A stretch of DNA of 64,000 bases from Rhodococcus sp. HM1 (GCF_023218075.1 NZ_JALPTB010000006.1:62001-126000); one strand, 5' to 3'; positions 29,016 to 40,004 are shown, numbered from the stretch's first letter. A program made the numbers and translations. Notes: a model not told the origin generated them from the sequence alone.

Positions 29016-30575
29016 TCAGCCGAGCAGAGCGTCCACGAAGGCGCCCGGCTCGAACGGCGCCAGGTCGTCGGCACCCTCCCCGAGACCCACGAGTTTCACC
29101 GGCACACCCAGTTCGTGCTGGACCTGGAAGACGATGCCACCCTTGGCGGTCCCGTCGAGTTTCGTCAGGACGACACCGGTGATGTCGACGACCTCCGCGA
29201 ACACGCGGGCCTGCGTGAGCCCGTTCTGGCCGATCGTCGCGTCGAGCACGAGCAGGACCTCGTCGACCGCGGCCTTCTTCTCGACGACCCGCTTCACCTT
29301 GCCGAGTTCGTCCATCAGACCGGTCTTGGTGTGGAGCCGGCCGGCAGTGTCGATGAGCACGGCGTCGACCCCGTTCTCGATGCCGCGGGAGACGGAATCG
29401 AACGCGACGGCCGCGGGGTCACCGGCCTCCTTGCCGCGCACCACCTCGGCGCCGACGCGCTCTGCCCAGGTCTGCAGCTGATCGGCGGCGGCGGCACGGA
29501 ACGTGTCGGCGGCACCGAGGAGCACGCGGCGCCCGTCGGCGACGAGCACGCGCGCCAGCTTGCCGGTCGTGGTGGTCTTGCCGGTGCCGTTGACACCGAC
29601 GACCAGCAGGATGGACGGGTGATCGTCGTGTGGCAACGCCCGGATGGACCGATCCAGCTCGGGGTGCAGTTCGTCGACGAGCACGTCACGCAGGACCGCG
29701 CGCGCGTCGGCCTCGGTGCGCACGTTGCGCGCGGCCATCTCGTGCCGCAGCCGCTCGACGATCTTGGTGGTGGTCGCGGCGCCGAGGTCGGCGATGAGGA
29801 GGGTGTCCTCGATCTCCTCCCACGAGTCCTCGTCGAGGTCGCCGCCGCCGAGCAGGCCGAGCAGGCTCTTGCCCATCGCCGACTGGGACCGGGCCAGTCG
29901 GCCGCGCAGCCGGTCGAGGCGACCGGCGGTCGGAGCGATCTCCTCGATCGCGGGTGCGGGGGCGGTCTCCGGCGCGGCGGTCTCCGGCGCGGTCACGACC
30001 TCGGGCTCGATCACCTCGGGCTCGGGCGTGACCACTTCCGGTTCCGGCGCGGCCACCTCGGTTTCCGGCACGGTCTCCGCCGGAGCAGTCTCGGTCGGCG
30101 CTGTCTCGACCGGGGCAGTCTCGGCCGGGGCGGTCTCCGCGACCGGTGCTTCCTCGACCGGCGCCTCGGTCACGGGCTCGGCGGGTGCTTCCTCGGGAGC
30201 GGGCGCTACCTCGGTGGGTGCTTCCTCCGCGACCTCTTCCGGCGCAGGCGCAGGCGTGGGCGCCGGGACCGGCTTGGGAGCGGGCGGCGCCTCGGTGACC
30301 TCCTGCGGCAGCTTGACCGTCGGAGGTTCCGGCCGCGGTGCGGGCGCCGGCCGTTCGACGGGTTTCGGCGCCGTCGCGGTCGAACCCTGGCTGAAGGAGA
30401 ACCCGCTCTGGGCCTTGTACCCACCGGATCGATCCTTGGGTTCGGCCTCGATCTCCTTGGTCGGCGTCGAGGTCAGCGACACCTGCCGCCGGCGGTACAG
30501 CGTCAGACCGACGACGAGTGCGACGAGGACGACCGCCAAGACGGCCGCGATGATTATCCAGGCTGCGGTACTCAC
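29016..30575 (-). CDS. ftsY: SRP receptor GTPase FtsY
   Basis: The 519-residue protein begins with one membrane span ([19 protein letters not shown]). A long acidic Pro/Glu/Ala/Thr repeat region (about residues 40-200) follows, then the NG GTPase domain. That domain has [25 protein letters not shown] and [10 protein letters not shown]. It receives SRP-ribosome complexes at the membrane. The membrane span plus acidic linker is the usual actinobacterial form. GTG at 30575 starts 31 bases after smc. Confidence 0.97.
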   Translation of the reverse strand: MSTAAWIIIAAVLAVVLVALVVGLTLYRRRQVSLTSTPTKEIEAEPKDRSGGYKAQSGFSFSQGSTATAPKPVERPAPAPRPEPPTVKLPQEVTEAPPAPKPVPAPTPAPAPEEVAEEAPTEVAPAPEEAPAEPVTEAPVEEAPVAETAPAETAPVETAPTETAPAETVPETEVAAPEPEVVTPEPEVIEPEVVTAPETAAPETAPAPAIEEIAPTAGRLDRLRGRLARSQSAMGKSLLGLLGGGDLDEDSWEEIEDTLLIADLGAATTTKIVERLRHEMAARNVRTEADARAVLRDVLVDELHPELDRSIRALPHDDHPSILLVVGVNGTGKTTTTGKLARVLVADGRRVLLGAADTFRAAAADQLQTWAERVGAEVVRGKEAGDPAAVAFDSVSRGIENGVDAVLIDTAGRLHTKTGLMDELGKVKRVVEKKAAVDEVLLVLDATIGQNGLTQARVFAEVVDITGVVLTKLDGTAKGGIVFQVQHELGVPVKLVGLGEGADDLAPFEPGAFVDALLG

Positions 30576-30606
30576 GCACCCATACTGTCAGGCCCGACCG
30601 CGGGAT

Positions 30607-33600
30607 TCAGGCGCGGGGAACGAGATCACCGCCCGTGGCGTGCTCCTCGGCGACGTCCGTGTCGGTGCCGTTCACGTCCTGACCACCCACATCCTGACCA
30701 CCGACATCCCGACCTCGCAGCCGCTGTGAGATCACCCGGGTGATGCCGTCACCGCGCATGCTCACGCCGTACAGCGCGTCGGCGATCTCCATGGTGGGCT
30801 TCTGGTGCGTGATCACGATCAGCTGCGACTTCTCCCGCAACTGTTCGAACAGGCCGATCAGACGACGCAGGTTCGTGTCGTCGAGGGCGGCCTCCACCTC
30901 GTCCATGACGTAGAACGGGGACGGCCGGGCGCGGAAGATCGCCACGAGCATCGCGACCGCCGTCAGGGACTTCTCGCCACCGGACAGCAGCGACAGGCGC
31001 TTGACCTTCTTGCCCGGTGGCCGCGCCTCGACCTCGATACCGGTGGTGAGCATGTCCGACGGGTCGGTGAGCACCAGCCGGCCCTCACCGCCGGGGAACA
31101 GCTTCGCGAAGACCTGCTCGAATTCGCGTTCCACGTCGGCGTACGCCTCGGTGAACACCTGCAGGATGCGCGCGTCGACCTCCGCGACCACCGACAGCAG
31201 GTCCTTGCGGGCGTTCTTGACGTCCTCGAGCTGGGTGGCCAGGAAGTTGTAGCGCTCCTCCAGCGCCGCGAACTCCTCGAGAGCGAGCGGATTGACCTTG
31301 CCGAGCGTCGCCAGGTCCTTCTCGGCCCGCTTGGCGCGGCGCTCCTGGGTGGCCCGGTCGTACGGGACCGGCTGCGGTGCGACCACCTGTTCGCCGCGCT
31401 CGCGGGCCTGCTCGTACTCGGCGATCTCCAGCGGGCTCGGCGGCATCGGGACGTCGGGACCGTACTCGGCGATGAGGTCGTCGAGGCCGATGCCGTGCTG
31501 CTCGAGGATGGTCTGTTCGAGTTGTTCGATCCGCAGCGCCGCCTGCGCGCGGGCCACCTCGTCGCGGTGCACGGCGTCGGTGAGCTGGTCGCGCTGTGCC
31601 GTCAGGTCGCGGACCAGTTCCTTGACGCGGTCGAGTTGCTCGGTGCGTTCGGCGCGCTGGCGGGTGAGGGTGTCGCGGTGCTCGAGCGCGGCGGCGACCA
31701 CCTCGTCCAGGTGCGCCGCGACCCGGGCACCGGATTCCGCGACCGCGGCGGCGACGGCCGCGGCCTGCTTGCGGGCGCGCATCGCGCGTTCGGCGCGGGC
31801 ACGGGCCTCACGTTCGGCCTGCGCGGCGCGACGCAGCGAGTCGGCCTTGCCGCGCAGGGCCTCGGCGCGTTCCTCCGCGGTGCGCGCCGCAAGCCGGGCT
31901 TCGACCTCGACAGCTCGGACCTCGGCGAGCGCGGCGGCCGCGACCTCTCGTTCCGCCGCGGTCGAATCGGTGCCGGTGTCGTCGCCGGTACCGGATTGTT
32001 CGCTCTCGGCCCGGCGCAGGCGTTCCTCGAGTTCGACGAACTTCTCGCGTGCCGCGTCGCGTTCCGCTTCCGCCTTGGCGCGCTGCGCGGCGAGCCGGTC
32101 GGATTCGGCGTGAGCGTTGCGCGCGGCCTGTCCGAGCCGACCGAGCTGCTCGTACACCGCGGACATCTCGGCGTCCGACTCGTTGAGCGCGGCGAGGGTC
32201 TGTTCGGCGATCTCGGCACGCGAGGCCTGCTCGGCGAGTGCCCCGGCCAGCGCGGCGGCGAGGTCCTCGGAGCGGCGGACGGCCTGCTCGAGTGCGCGTT
32301 CGGAGGTTTCGATCGCGGCCTGGATCTCGAGGGTGCTGGGCGCGCGGTCGGAGCCGCCGAGCACCCAGCCGGCACCGGCGAGGGCACCGGCGCGGGTGAC
32401 GGCACGCAGCTCCGGACGCCGGGCGCACAGGTCGGTGGCGGCGGCGAGATCGTCGACGACGACGGTGCGTGCGAGCAGTGCGTCGACGCCGCCGCGCAGG
32501 TCGGCGGGGCAGGAGACGATGTCGCGTGCCCACCGCGCACCGGCCGGCAGATCGCCGCCGTCCTCGGGTGCGGCACCCCCGGCGGCGACGAGTGCGACAC
32601 GACCCTGATCGGCGGCATCGAGAGCGGCGACCGCGGCGAGGGCGGACTGGATCGACTCGGCGGCGACCGCGTCGGCAGCCGGACCCAGCGCCGCGGCGAC
32701 CGCGGTCTCGTAGCCGGGTTCCACCTGCAGCCGCTCCGCCAGCGGCCCGAGCAGACCCGCGTCGGGTCGGTGTTCGAGGAGCCAGGCGGCGCCGTCCTTG
32801 CGTTCGAGGCCCATGGAGAGCGCTTCGATGCGCGCGCCGAGGGACGCGACCTCCTTACCGGCGGCACGCTCGGCGTCCTGCAGTTCCTTGACGCGTTCGT
32901 CGGCGATGCGCAGCGCTTCGAGTGCGCGCTCGTGCTGGGCGTCGGCGTCGATTTCCTCGGCGTCGAGATCGTCGATGCGGGCCTGCGCGGTCTCGAACTC
33001 GGCCTGCGCCGCGACACCGCGCAGCCGGGCCTCCTCGATGGCGACGGTCAGCCGCGCGACTTCGGCGGCGATCGATTCGGCGCGGGTGCGCATCGTGTCG
33101 ACCTGGCCGGACAGCCGGGCGAGGCCTTCGCGGCGGTCGGCGACGGCACGCACCGCGGCCAGATGCGCCCGTTCCGCGGTGGCGGCCGCCTCCTCCTGCA
33201 CGGCGAGCTGTTCCCGGGCGGCCTCGAGGGTGCCGTGGGCGATCTCGACGGCCTCGAGGAGTTCGGCCTCCTCTTCCGCGATGCGGTCGGCGCGGGCCTC
33301 CATCTCGTCGGGATCCTGCCCGGATCGGGCGACCGGGGCCTCGTCGAGGTGGCGGGCCCGTTCCTGGGCGATGCGCACGGTCGCCCCGAGCCGTTCGGCG
33401 AGCGCGGACAGCCGGAACCAGGTCTGGGAGGCCGCTTCGGCGCCCGGCGTCAGGCGCGCCACGGCCTGCTCGTGCCGGGCGAGTTCGGCGTTCGCCTCGT
33501 CCAGCGCGGCCAGGACGTGGTCGAGGCGTTCACGGACGATGCGTTCCTGCTCGTCCTGTCCGGCGAATTCGGCACGCCGGGTGACCAGATCGTCGGCGGC

Positions 33601-34287
33601 CAGCCGGAGCCGCGCGTCGCGCAGGTCCGCCTGGATCGTCTGGGCGCGCCGCGCGACCTCGGCCTGACGTCCGAGCGGTTTCAGCTGGCGGCGCAGCTCC
33701 GCGGTCAGGTCGGTCAGGCGCGCGAGGTTCGCCTGCATCGCGTCGAGCTTGCGGACCGCCTTCTCCTTGCGGCGGCGATGCTTGAGGACCCCGGCGGCCT
33801 CCTCGACGAAGGCACGCCGGTCCTCGGGACGCGACTCGAGGATCGCGGAGAGCCGACCCTGCCCGACGATGACGTGCATCTCGCGGCCGATGCCCGAGTC
33901 GGAGAGCAGTTCCTGCACGTCCATGAGGCGGCACGAGGTGCCGTTGATCTCGTACTCGCCGGCACCGTCGCGGAACATGCGGCGGGTGACGGACACCTCG
34001 GAGTATTCGATGGGCAGCGCGCCGTCGCTGTTGTCGATGGTCAAGGTGACCTCGGCGCGGCCCAGCGGCGGGCGGCCGGCGGTGCCGGCGAAGATGACGT
34101 CCTGCATCTTGCCGCCGCGCAGCGCCTTGGCGCCCTGCTCCCCCATCACCCAGGTCAGGGCGTCGACCACGTTCGACTTTCCGGAGCCGTTGGGTCCGAC
34201 GACGCAGGTGATGCCGGGTTCGAAACGCAGAGTCGTCGCGGACGCGAAGGACTTGAAGCCCTTGAGCGTCAGACTCTTCAAATACAT
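30607..34287 (-). CDS. smc: chromosome segregation ATPase SMC
   Basis: The 1226-residue protein has an N-terminal ATPase half ([24 protein letters not shown]), two long coiled-coil arms and a hinge near residues 510-640 ([23 protein letters not shown]). The C-terminal half has the ABC signature [15 protein letters not shown] and Walker [14 protein letters not shown]. It drives chromosome compaction with ScpA/ScpB, which are not in this window. The extreme C-terminus carries a short degenerate pentapeptide repeat (DVGGQ). It follows acyP by 22 bases. Confidence 0.97.
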   Translation of the reverse strand: MYLKSLTLKGFKSFASATTLRFEPGITCVVGPNGSGKSNVVDALTWVMGEQGAKALRGGKMQDVIFAGTAGRPPLGRAEVTLTIDNSDGALPIEYSEVSVTRRMFRDGAGEYEINGTSCRLMDVQELLSDSGIGREMHVIVGQGRLSAILESRPEDRRAFVEEAAGVLKHRRRKEKAVRKLDAMQANLARLTDLTAELRRQLKPLGRQAEVARRAQTIQADLRDARLRLAADDLVTRRAEFAGQDEQERIVRERLDHVLAALDEANAELARHEQAVARLTPGAEAASQTWFRLSALAERLGATVRIAQERARHLDEAPVARSGQDPDEMEARADRIAEEEAELLEAVEIAHGTLEAAREQLAVQEEAAATAERAHLAAVRAVADRREGLARLSGQVDTMRTRAESIAAEVARLTVAIEEARLRGVAAQAEFETAQARIDDLDAEEIDADAQHERALEALRIADERVKELQDAERAAGKEVASLGARIEALSMGLERKDGAAWLLEHRPDAGLLGPLAERLQVEPGYETAVAAALGPAADAVAAESIQSALAAVAALDAADQGRVALVAAGGAAPEDGGDLPAGARWARDIVSCPADLRGGVDALLARTVVVDDLAAATDLCARRPELRAVTRAGALAGAGWVLGGSDRAPSTLEIQAAIETSERALEQAVRRSEDLAAALAGALAEQASRAEIAEQTLAALNESDAEMSAVYEQLGRLGQAARNAHAESDRLAAQRAKAEAERDAAREKFVELEERLRRAESEQSGTGDDTGTDSTAAEREVAAAALAEVRAVEVEARLAARTAEERAEALRGKADSLRRAAQAEREARARAERAMRARKQAAAVAAAVAESGARVAAHLDEVVAAALEHRDTLTRQRAERTEQLDRVKELVRDLTAQRDQLTDAVHRDEVARAQAALRIEQLEQTILEQHGIGLDDLIAEYGPDVPMPPSPLEIAEYEQARERGEQVVAPQPVPYDRATQERRAKRAEKDLATLGKVNPLALEEFAALEERYNFLATQLEDVKNARKDLLSVVAEVDARILQVFTEAYADVEREFEQVFAKLFPGGEGRLVLTDPSDMLTTGIEVEARPPGKKVKRLSLLSGGEKSLTAVAMLVAIFRARPSPFYVMDEVEAALDDTNLRRLIGLFEQLREKSQLIVITHQKPTMEIADALYGVSMRGDGITRVISQRLRGRDVGGQDVGGQDVNGTDTDVAEEHATGGDLVPRA

Positions 34288-34309
34288 GAGGAAAAACCCT
34301 ACCTGCGTG

Positions 34310-34603
34310 CTACCGCTCGACGAATCCGGTCAGATCTCCGCGTGCCGGTTCCCACGATTCGACGACGAGCCGCACCTCGCCGGGGGTCTGCTCGGAACGC
34401 AGCCACGCGAGGAGGTGTTCGAGTGCGGGACGCGGTCCTTCCGCGATGACGAGTACCCGGCCGTCCGGGTGGTTGGTGGCGTGCCCGACGAGACCGAGTT
34501 CGAGGGCCCGGGCCCGGGTGAACCACCGGAAGCCCACACCCTGCACGCGTCCGTGCACCCACGCGGTCAGACGTTCGGCCGAGCCGGATGCAGGGGTGGT
34601 CAC
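34310..34603 (-). CDS. acyP: acylphosphatase
   Basis: The 97-residue acylphosphatase hydrolyses carboxyl-phosphate bonds. It has the phosphate loop with catalytic Arg ([13 protein letters not shown]) and the catalytic Asn in [14 protein letters not shown] start. The order OsmC, acyP, smc, ftsY on one strand matches mycobacteria, with the beta-propeller gene inserted between OsmC and acyP here. Confidence 0.94.
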   Translation of the reverse strand: MTTPASGSAERLTAWVHGRVQGVGFRWFTRARALELGLVGHATNHPDGRVLVIAEGPRPALEHLLAWLRSEQTPGEVRLVVESWEPARGDLTGFVER

Positions 34604-34620
34604 GGTTGCCTCCTCTTCCT

Positions 34621-35541
34621 CTATCCGGCCGCGGGGCGTGCGGCGCGGACGGTGCCGTCGAAACCGGTGGTGTAGATGGTGTTCGGATCCCAGCCCGGTC
34701 CTGCGCCGAACGCGACCGACGAGACGAGCGGGATGCCCTCCGCGACGCGGCAGGTCTCCCCGGTCTCCGGGTCGACGCGCAGGATCGCGCCGGCCAGGTT
34801 CAGGGCGATGTACAGCGCGCCGTCCGGTCCGAGCGTCAGGTCGTCCGGTGCCTGCAGCAGGCCGGGTCCGGGCAGGTCGATGCTGCGCACCGGCCCGGTG
34901 AGGTCGCCGGCGTCGAGGACGTGCAGCCGGTTGACGCCTTCGAACGTGGTGACGGTGTAGACGGTCTCGCCGTCGACCTCGATGCCGTTGACAGAGCCGA
35001 GGTCGGTCCGCAGCACGGCGCCCTCGCCACCTCCGGCCGGAACGTGGGACAGGCCCACCGCGCCCAGGTCGCGCGACGTGAGGAACGAACCGTCGTGGAG
35101 CACACCGAGACCGTTCGGCATGACCAGTCCGGTCGCGACGGTGCGGCGTTCGCCGGTGTCCAGGTCGACGGCGTCGATGGTGCCGTCGGGCGTGTCGGCG
35201 AGCCCGGCCGCGGTGGTGTTGCCGACGTTCAGGTAGGCGGTGGCGCCGTCGACGACGATGCCGCCCGGCCCGGTGACGTCGTCCAGGACCGTGTCGACCG
35301 TGCCGTCGGGTGCGACCCGCCGCAGCGCGCCGTCGCCGGCGAGGGTGCCGTCGGAGACGAGCAGCCCACCGCGCCCGTCGAATGCCAGATTCTCGAGCAC
35401 CCCGAGGCCGGACGTCACCGTGGTGACGGTGCGCGGTGCGCAGGCTGCCGGTTCGGCGGTCGCCGACGGCACCGCGACCGTTCCCAGGAGGACGGTCACG
35501 GCCGCAGCCCCGACCGCGATCCGTATCTCGTTGTTCCCCAT
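34621..35541 (-). CDS. secreted SMP-30/NHL-type beta-propeller protein
   Basis: The 306-residue protein has an export signal (IAVGAAAVTVLLGTVAVPSATA). Repeated blade-like units follow: ENLAFDGRGGLLVSDGT, TGPGGIVVDGATAYLNVG, VMPNGLGVLHDGSFLTS and APDDLTLGPDGALYIAL. This is typical of six-bladed propellers of the SMP-30/gluconolactonase or ScyD type. The substrate is unknown, and it may be a binding protein rather than a lactonase. It lies between OsmC and acyP in the same direction. Confidence 0.8.
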   Translation of the reverse strand: MGNNEIRIAVGAAAVTVLLGTVAVPSATAEPAACAPRTVTTVTSGLGVLENLAFDGRGGLLVSDGTLAGDGALRRVAPDGTVDTVLDDVTGPGGIVVDGATAYLNVGNTTAAGLADTPDGTIDAVDLDTGERRTVATGLVMPNGLGVLHDGSFLTSRDLGAVGLSHVPAGGGEGAVLRTDLGSVNGIEVDGETVYTVTTFEGVNRLHVLDAGDLTGPVRSIDLPGPGLLQAPDDLTLGPDGALYIALNLAGAILRVDPETGETCRVAEGIPLVSSVAFGAGPGWDPNTIYTTGFDGTVRAARPAAG

Positions 35542-35575
35542 CTGCTCCCCCCTCCGAGCTACTGCCTGCGACCGA

Positions 35576-36013
35576 TCACGAGTCCGCGGTGATCGTCAGG
35601 CTCACCTTCGTGCCGGACTTGAGGGTACGGCCGACGGTGCACACCTTGTCGACGGACCGCTCGACCAGCGTGAGCAGGCGCTGCTGCGCGTCGGCGTCGA
35701 GTTCGGACAGGTCGAGGATCATCTCCTCCTCGAGGTGCGGGTACACCTCGTTCTCCCGGTCCGCGGGGCCGGAGACCTTGATGGTGGCCTCGTAGTCGTC
35801 GCCGAGCCGGCGCGACAGCGGGAAGTCGGAGCTCATGCCGGAGCAGGCGGCAAGCGCGATCTTCAACAGCTCACCGGGGGTGAACACACCCTCGACGGTC
35901 TCGGAGCCGATGAGCACTTCGGCGCCGCGCGAGCTGCGTCCCGTGTAGCGGCGGGTGCCGGTGCGCTCGACCCACAGTTCGGTGGGCGGGGTGTCGGGAG
36001 TCTGGTCAGCCAT
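35576..36013 (-). CDS. OsmC/Ohr-family protein
   Basis: The 145-residue protein shows the OsmC fold: GVFTPGELLKIALAACSGMSSDFPLSRR contains the first redox Cys, and SVDKVCTVGRTLKSG contains the second. Members reduce organic hydroperoxides. ATG at 36013 begins MADQTPDTPPTELWVERTG. It is the upstream member of the minus-strand run leading into acyP and smc (Rv2923c-like). Confidence 0.9.
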   Translation of the reverse strand: MADQTPDTPPTELWVERTGTRRYTGRSSRGAEVLIGSETVEGVFTPGELLKIALAACSGMSSDFPLSRRLGDDYEATIKVSGPADRENEVYPHLEEEMILDLSELDADAQQRLLTLVERSVDKVCTVGRTLKSGTKVSLTITADS

Positions 36014-36274
36014 GGCTCGAATCCTGCCACGGCGCACCGACGGCACCGTCACCGAGGACCGTCGGAGTCCGATCGAGGACACCGGAACGGGTCGAGGCGG
36101 GATCCGGCGGCGACGATTTCCGTGGCCACGGGCACCAGCGGGATGTTGCGTTTCTGCGACAGGCACCGAGCAGCGGATTCGGCGTGCGCCGGGAAGGGAA
36201 CCCCGTGGCCGGACGTCCTACGGCGCTGTGCCGTCATCGCGTCCGTCGCCCGGGTCGCGAACCGAGGAGCGAGA

Positions 36275-36631
36275 ATGAGGTACCTGTCCGACGGTGAACA
36301 TCGGCGCCGGTTCATGGCCGCGGTGCGCGCCACCGGACTGTCCCTCGAAGAACTCTGGCTGCGCTACTTCGGCCTCGGCGGCGACGCCGGCAAGATCGAG
36401 ATCGACGCGTATCTGAGCGGTCTGGCACCGTTGTCGTCGCTGCAGCACGATCTGCTGGCGCACGCGATCAACGAGCGGCTCGACGAGATCGCGCCGCCGC
36501 GCGCCCCCTATGCCGAGGAACTCGTCCGGCCGACGGAGCCCACGCCGTCGGAAGCCGGGGACGACGTCGACACCGGTGACGGACAGGATTCGGAACCCGG
36601 GTCCGGTTCTTCCGACGCTTCCGATGAGTGA
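36275..36631 (+). CDS. small conserved-looking protein of unknown function
   Basis: I do not recognise the family. The 118-residue protein has a helical N-terminal part of about 75 residues (HRRRFMAAVRATGLSLEELWL; LSSLQHDLLAHAINERLDEI). A disordered acidic Ser/Asp/Glu-rich tail follows. A GAGGAGCGAGA stretch lies upstream as ribosome-binding site. It stands alone on the plus strand between minus-strand operons, with 20 bases to the convergent mutM stop. The helical part could be a DNA- or protein-binding domain. Confidence 0.7.
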   Translation: MRYLSDGEHRRRFMAAVRATGLSLEELWLRYFGLGGDAGKIEIDAYLSGLAPLSSLQHDLLAHAINERLDEIAPPRAPYAEELVRPTEPTPSEAGDDVDTGDGQDSEPGSGSSDASDE

Positions 36632-36651
36632 CGCAGCGCAGCCGCGGTACG

Positions 36652-37518
36652 TCAGATTCGACGAACCCGCGGGCGGGGCTGGCACTTGGGGCAACTGTAG
36701 GACGAGCGGTTCATGAACTTCTCGCGGCGGATCGCGGAGCCGCACCGCGAGCACGGCCGGTTCTCCTGGCCGTACACGTCCAGGGAACGGTCGAAATAGC
36801 CGGATTCACCGTTGACGTTGACGTAGAGCGCGTCGAACGACGTACCGCCCTGCGCGAGTGCCTCCCCCATCACCTCATGCGCCGCCGCCAGCACCGCCTT
36901 CAGCTTGGGCCGCGACAACGTGTCGGTGATCCGGTTTCCGTGAAGCTTTGCCCGCCACAAGGATTCGTCCGCGTAGATGTTGCCGACACCGGAGACGACG
37001 GTCTGGTCGAGCAGCGCGCGCTTGATCTCGGTGTGCTTGTCCCGCAGGACCTTCACGACCGCGTCGGCGTCGAATCGGGGATCCATGGGGTCGCGGGCGA
37101 TGTGCGCCACCGGCACCGGCAGCAGGTCGCCGTCGACCTCCACGAGCGGGGCGAGCGCCCAGCCGCCGAAGGTCCGCTGGTCCACGAACCGCAGATCCGC
37201 GCCGTTGTCCAGCACGGCGCGGATGCGCAGGTGCTTCTCGTCGGCGACGGACGGCGGCTGCACGAGCATCTGACCGCTCATGCCCAGATGCACGACGAGC
37301 GCCATGTCGGCGGGCTCGAGCACCAGCCAGAGATACTTGCCGCGTCGCTGCACGTCGACGAGCGTCTGCCCGGTCAGCTGGAGCGCGAGATCGCGCGGAC
37401 CGGGTTCGTGCCGCCGCACCGCACGCGGATGCAGCACCTGCACGGATTCGATCGCCGCACCGAGCACATGCTCGTGCAGACCACGGCGGACCACCTCGAC
37501 CTCGGGGAGTTCGGGCAC
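36652..37518 (-). CDS. mutM: formamidopyrimidine-DNA glycosylase
   Basis: Fpg removes 8-oxoguanine and Fapy lesions and cuts the abasic site. The 288-residue protein has the catalytic N-terminal Pro of [13 protein letters not shown], the helix-two-turn-helix ([19 protein letters not shown]) and a C-terminal four-Cys zinc finger ([15 protein letters not shown]). All expected residues are present. It follows rnc by 6 bases. Confidence 0.96.
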   Translation of the reverse strand: MPELPEVEVVRRGLHEHVLGAAIESVQVLHPRAVRRHEPGPRDLALQLTGQTLVDVQRRGKYLWLVLEPADMALVVHLGMSGQMLVQPPSVADEKHLRIRAVLDNGADLRFVDQRTFGGWALAPLVEVDGDLLPVPVAHIARDPMDPRFDADAVVKVLRDKHTEIKRALLDQTVVSGVGNIYADESLWRAKLHGNRITDTLSRPKLKAVLAAAHEVMGEALAQGGTSFDALYVNVNGESGYFDRSLDVYGQENRPCSRCGSAIRREKFMNRSSYSCPKCQPRPRVRRI

Positions 37519-37524
37519 CGCGGA

Positions 37525-38313
37525 TCAGTTCTGTTCGGTATCGGTCTCGTCGTTCCCGCCGACCGCGTCGCCGGCATCGGAGGTCGCGCCGTCGGTCAGC
37601 GCCTGCCACGCCGCGGCCGCCGCCTTCTGCTCGGCTTCCTTCTTGGTGCGGCCGACGCCGACGCCGTGCGGAGAACCGGCGACGAGCACCGTCGCCGTGA
37701 ATTCCTTGTCGTGGTCCGGGCCCGTCGCGGAGATCTCGTAGACGGGGACACCCACACCGCGTTCGGCGGTGAGTTCCTGCAGGCTGGTCTTCCAGTCCAG
37801 TCCGGCTCCGAGCCGCGGACCGCGCTCGAGGAGATCGGCGAACAACCGGAGCACGACGCTGCGCGCGACGTCGATGCCGTGTTCGAGATGGACTGCGCCG
37901 AGCAGCGATTCCATGCCGTCGGCGAGAATGCTGGCCTTGTCGCGGCCGCCGGTCAGTTCCTCACCCTTGCCCAGCAACAGGTGCACACCGAGGCCACCCT
38001 CGCCGAGACCACGGGCGACCTCCGCGAGCGCGTGCATGTTCACCACGCTCGCACGGATCTTGGCGAGTTCGCCCTCGGACCGGTCCGGGTGCGTGAGGTA
38101 GAGCTTTTCCGTGACGGTGAGGCCGAGAACCGCGTCGCCGAGGAACTCGAGGCGCTCGTTGGTCGGCAGTCCCCCGTTCTCGTAGGCGTACGACCGGTGC
38201 GTGAGCGCCAGCCGCAGCAGTTCGGGGTCCAGTGTCACGCCGAGGGCGGCGAGGAGAGATGCGTGATCCTCCTCGCCGCCCACGGACGGTGTATTCATCG
38301 ACTTGTTCGCCAC
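37525..38313 (-). CDS. rnc: ribonuclease III
   Basis: RNase III cleaves double-stranded RNA, including rRNA precursors. The 262-residue protein has the signature [12 protein letters not shown] and the second acidic cluster ([10 protein letters not shown]), then a double-stranded-RNA-binding domain ([37 protein letters not shown]). GTG at 38313 is used here; an ATG six codons in (MNTPSVGG) is a possible alternative. It sits between rpmF and mutM. Confidence 0.95.
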   Translation of the reverse strand: MANKSMNTPSVGGEEDHASLLAALGVTLDPELLRLALTHRSYAYENGGLPTNERLEFLGDAVLGLTVTEKLYLTHPDRSEGELAKIRASVVNMHALAEVARGLGEGGLGVHLLLGKGEELTGGRDKASILADGMESLLGAVHLEHGIDVARSVVLRLFADLLERGPRLGAGLDWKTSLQELTAERGVGVPVYEISATGPDHDKEFTATVLVAGSPHGVGVGRTKKEAEQKAAAAAWQALTDGATSDAGDAVGGNDETDTEQN

Positions 38314-38326
38314 GATGCCTACCGAA

Positions 38327-38509
38327 TCAGACGGCAGCGGTCACCTGACGGCCGTTGTACGTGCCGCACGACGGGCACGCCACGTGAGGCAGCTTCTTCT
38401 CGCCACAGCCGCGGTTCGGGCAGGTGACGAGGGTCGGCGCAGTGGTGTTCCACTGGCTGCGCCGCGACCGGGTGTTGGAACGCGACATTCTGCGCTTGGG
38501 GACGGCCAC
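38327..38509 (-). CDS. rpmF: 50S ribosomal protein L32
   Basis: The 60-residue protein ([20 protein letters not shown]) has four cysteines (CPNRGC; CPSC), so it is the zinc-ribbon form. It follows the DUF177 gene by 2 bases; the DUF177-rpmF pair is widespread and supports both calls. Confidence 0.97.
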   Translation of the reverse strand: MAVPKRRMSRSNTRSRRSQWNTTAPTLVTCPNRGCGEKKLPHVACPSCGTYNGRQVTAAV

Positions 38510-38511
38510 GT

Positions 38512-39126
38512 CTACTTCTCCTCGTTGTTCTTGCTGTCAGGTGCACTGCTGGGTTCTTCGGATCCTGCGCCGATGGCAGCTGCCAACCCAGCCCAGCGAG
38601 GATCGATTATTTCATGCCCGTGCCCGGATTCCGCAATCGCCAGGCGAATGCCGCATTCCGGGCACAGTCCCGCGCAGTCGTCGCTACACAACGGCCGCAG
38701 CGGAAGCTCCAGTCCGACGGCGTCGACGATGACCGGCTCCAGGTCGATCTCGTCGTCCACCATCCGGTAGACCTCGTCCTCCTCGGTGGTCTGTTCCGTG
38801 ACGCTGTTCGGGTAGGCGAACAACTCCGTGAGATACAGGTCCACCGAGCCGGTGAACGGCTCGAGGCACCGCGAGCACTCGCCGACGGTCTCGGCGCGGA
38901 CGGTGCCCGTCACGAGCACGCCCTCCGACACCGCCTCGAGCCGCAGATCGAGTTCCACATCCGTGCCCTCTTCGATCGCGACGAGGTCGAGACCGATACG
39001 CGAGGGCGACGGGACGACCCGGCTCACCGTTCGCATCGAGCCCGGGCGACGGCCGAGAGAGATCACGTCCAGCACAAGACCCTCGTCCCGGGCGGGACGA
39101 GACGCACTGTGATGACGGGAAGACAC
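38512..39126 (-). CDS. DUF177 (YceD) family protein
   Basis: The 204-residue protein has the conserved [20 protein letters not shown] block and a second Cys set ([13 protein letters not shown]) that looks like a zinc site. In other bacteria YceD is linked to 23S rRNA accumulation. It immediately precedes rpmF. GTG at 39126 is chosen because the region from [21 protein letters not shown] onward fits the family; ATG about 30 codons later is the short alternative. Confidence 0.9.
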   Translation of the reverse strand: MSSRHHSASRPARDEGLVLDVISLGRRPGSMRTVSRVVPSPSRIGLDLVAIEEGTDVELDLRLEAVSEGVLVTGTVRAETVGECSRCLEPFTGSVDLYLTELFAYPNSVTEQTTEEDEVYRMVDDEIDLEPVIVDAVGLELPLRPLCSDDCAGLCPECGIRLAIAESGHGHEIIDPRWAGLAAAIGAGSEEPSSAPDSKNNEEK

Positions 39127-39233
39127 GGCAACTCGCTTTCGGATCGACGGCACGAAGCCGTCAGTTGTACTGGGCAACCCCTCAATGGTACGCGACGCGG
39201 CGCGCCACAGGGAAATCCGCCCGGTGCGCGAGT

Positions 39234-40004
39234 TCAGCGGCGGCGTTCGGCGCGCCAGTCCGCCTCCGCGTAGTCCGGGGCCCCGGCGGTGCGCAACTGC
39301 TGCCGGCCCCGCCCGACCGAGCGAAGCGTCGTGTTGAGGATCTCCTCGAAATCGGCGAGTTTGCCGTCGACGTACTCGTCGCATTCGGTGCGCAACCGGT
39401 CCGACTCCGCGTGGGCGCTGTCGATCACCCGCGCCGACTCGGCGTGCGCCGCCTGCACGACCTCGGTCTGGGACACCAGCCGTGCCTGCTCGGCTTCACC
39501 GTCCGCGACGGCCCGCTCGTAGGACGCCTTCCCGGACTCGATCATGCGGTCCGCCTCGGCCCGGGCCCGGCCGGTGAGGGCCTCGTACTGCCGCTTGGCC
39601 TCGGCGACGGTGTCGTCGGCTTCGGCGCGCGCGTCCTGGACCAGTTCGTCGGCGTGTGCCCGCGCCTCCTGCACCATCCGGTCGGCCTGGGCCTTCGCGT
39701 CGGCGAGCATGCGGTCGGCGTCCGCCCGGGCCCGCTCGAGCAGTTCCCGCGCCTCTTCGTCGGCGTCGCCGACGGTCTTGTCCGCCAGGGCCCGCGCGTC
39801 GCCGACCAGACGGTCACGGTGGTCGAGGACGTCCTGCGCGTCGTCCAGCTCGCTGGGCAGCGCGTCCCGTACGTCGTCGAGGAGTTCGAGAACGTCCCCT
39901 CGCGGGACCACGCAACTCACGGTCATCGGCACACCACGTGCTTCCTCGACGATCGCGACAAGTTCGTCGAGTGCCTCGAAAACCCGATACACGCCCAACC
40001 CCAT
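39234..40004 (-). CDS. sepIVA: DivIVA-like septal protein SepIVA
   Basis: The 256-residue protein has a DivIVA-type start (MGLGVYRVFEALDELVAIVEEA). A long, nearly uninterrupted Ala/Glu/Asp-rich coiled coil of 11-residue-like repeats follows (ADADRMLADAKAQADRM and similar). SepIVA of mycobacteria (Rv2927c) is required for septation and sits at this position. A GGACGAGGA sequence precedes the ATG. Confidence 0.88.
   Translation of the reverse strand: MGLGVYRVFEALDELVAIVEEARGVPMTVSCVVPRGDVLELLDDVRDALPSELDDAQDVLDHRDRLVGDARALADKTVGDADEEARELLERARADADRMLADAKAQADRMVQEARAHADELVQDARAEADDTVAEAKRQYEALTGRARAEADRMIESGKASYERAVADGEAEQARLVSQTEVVQAAHAESARVIDSAHAESDRLRTECDEYVDGKLADFEEILNTTLRSVGRGRQQLRTAGAPDYAEADWRAERRR

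Noticed and set aside
30674-30718. Possible CRISPR-like short repeats
   Set aside because: Units are contiguous, imperfect, 15 bp and in the smc reading frame; there are no spacers. No CRISPR array was seen anywhere in the window.
30805-34449. A plus-strand open frame of over 1200 codons opposite smc
   Set aside because: Antisense shadow caused by codon bias; the translated product is low-complexity Gly/Leu/Asp and matches nothing, while smc is clearly real.
36049-36333. Minus-strand frame of 94 codons between OsmC and the small plus-strand gene
   Set aside because: It overlaps the start of the 36275 gene, has no ribosome-binding site and no family resemblance; I treat it as chance.
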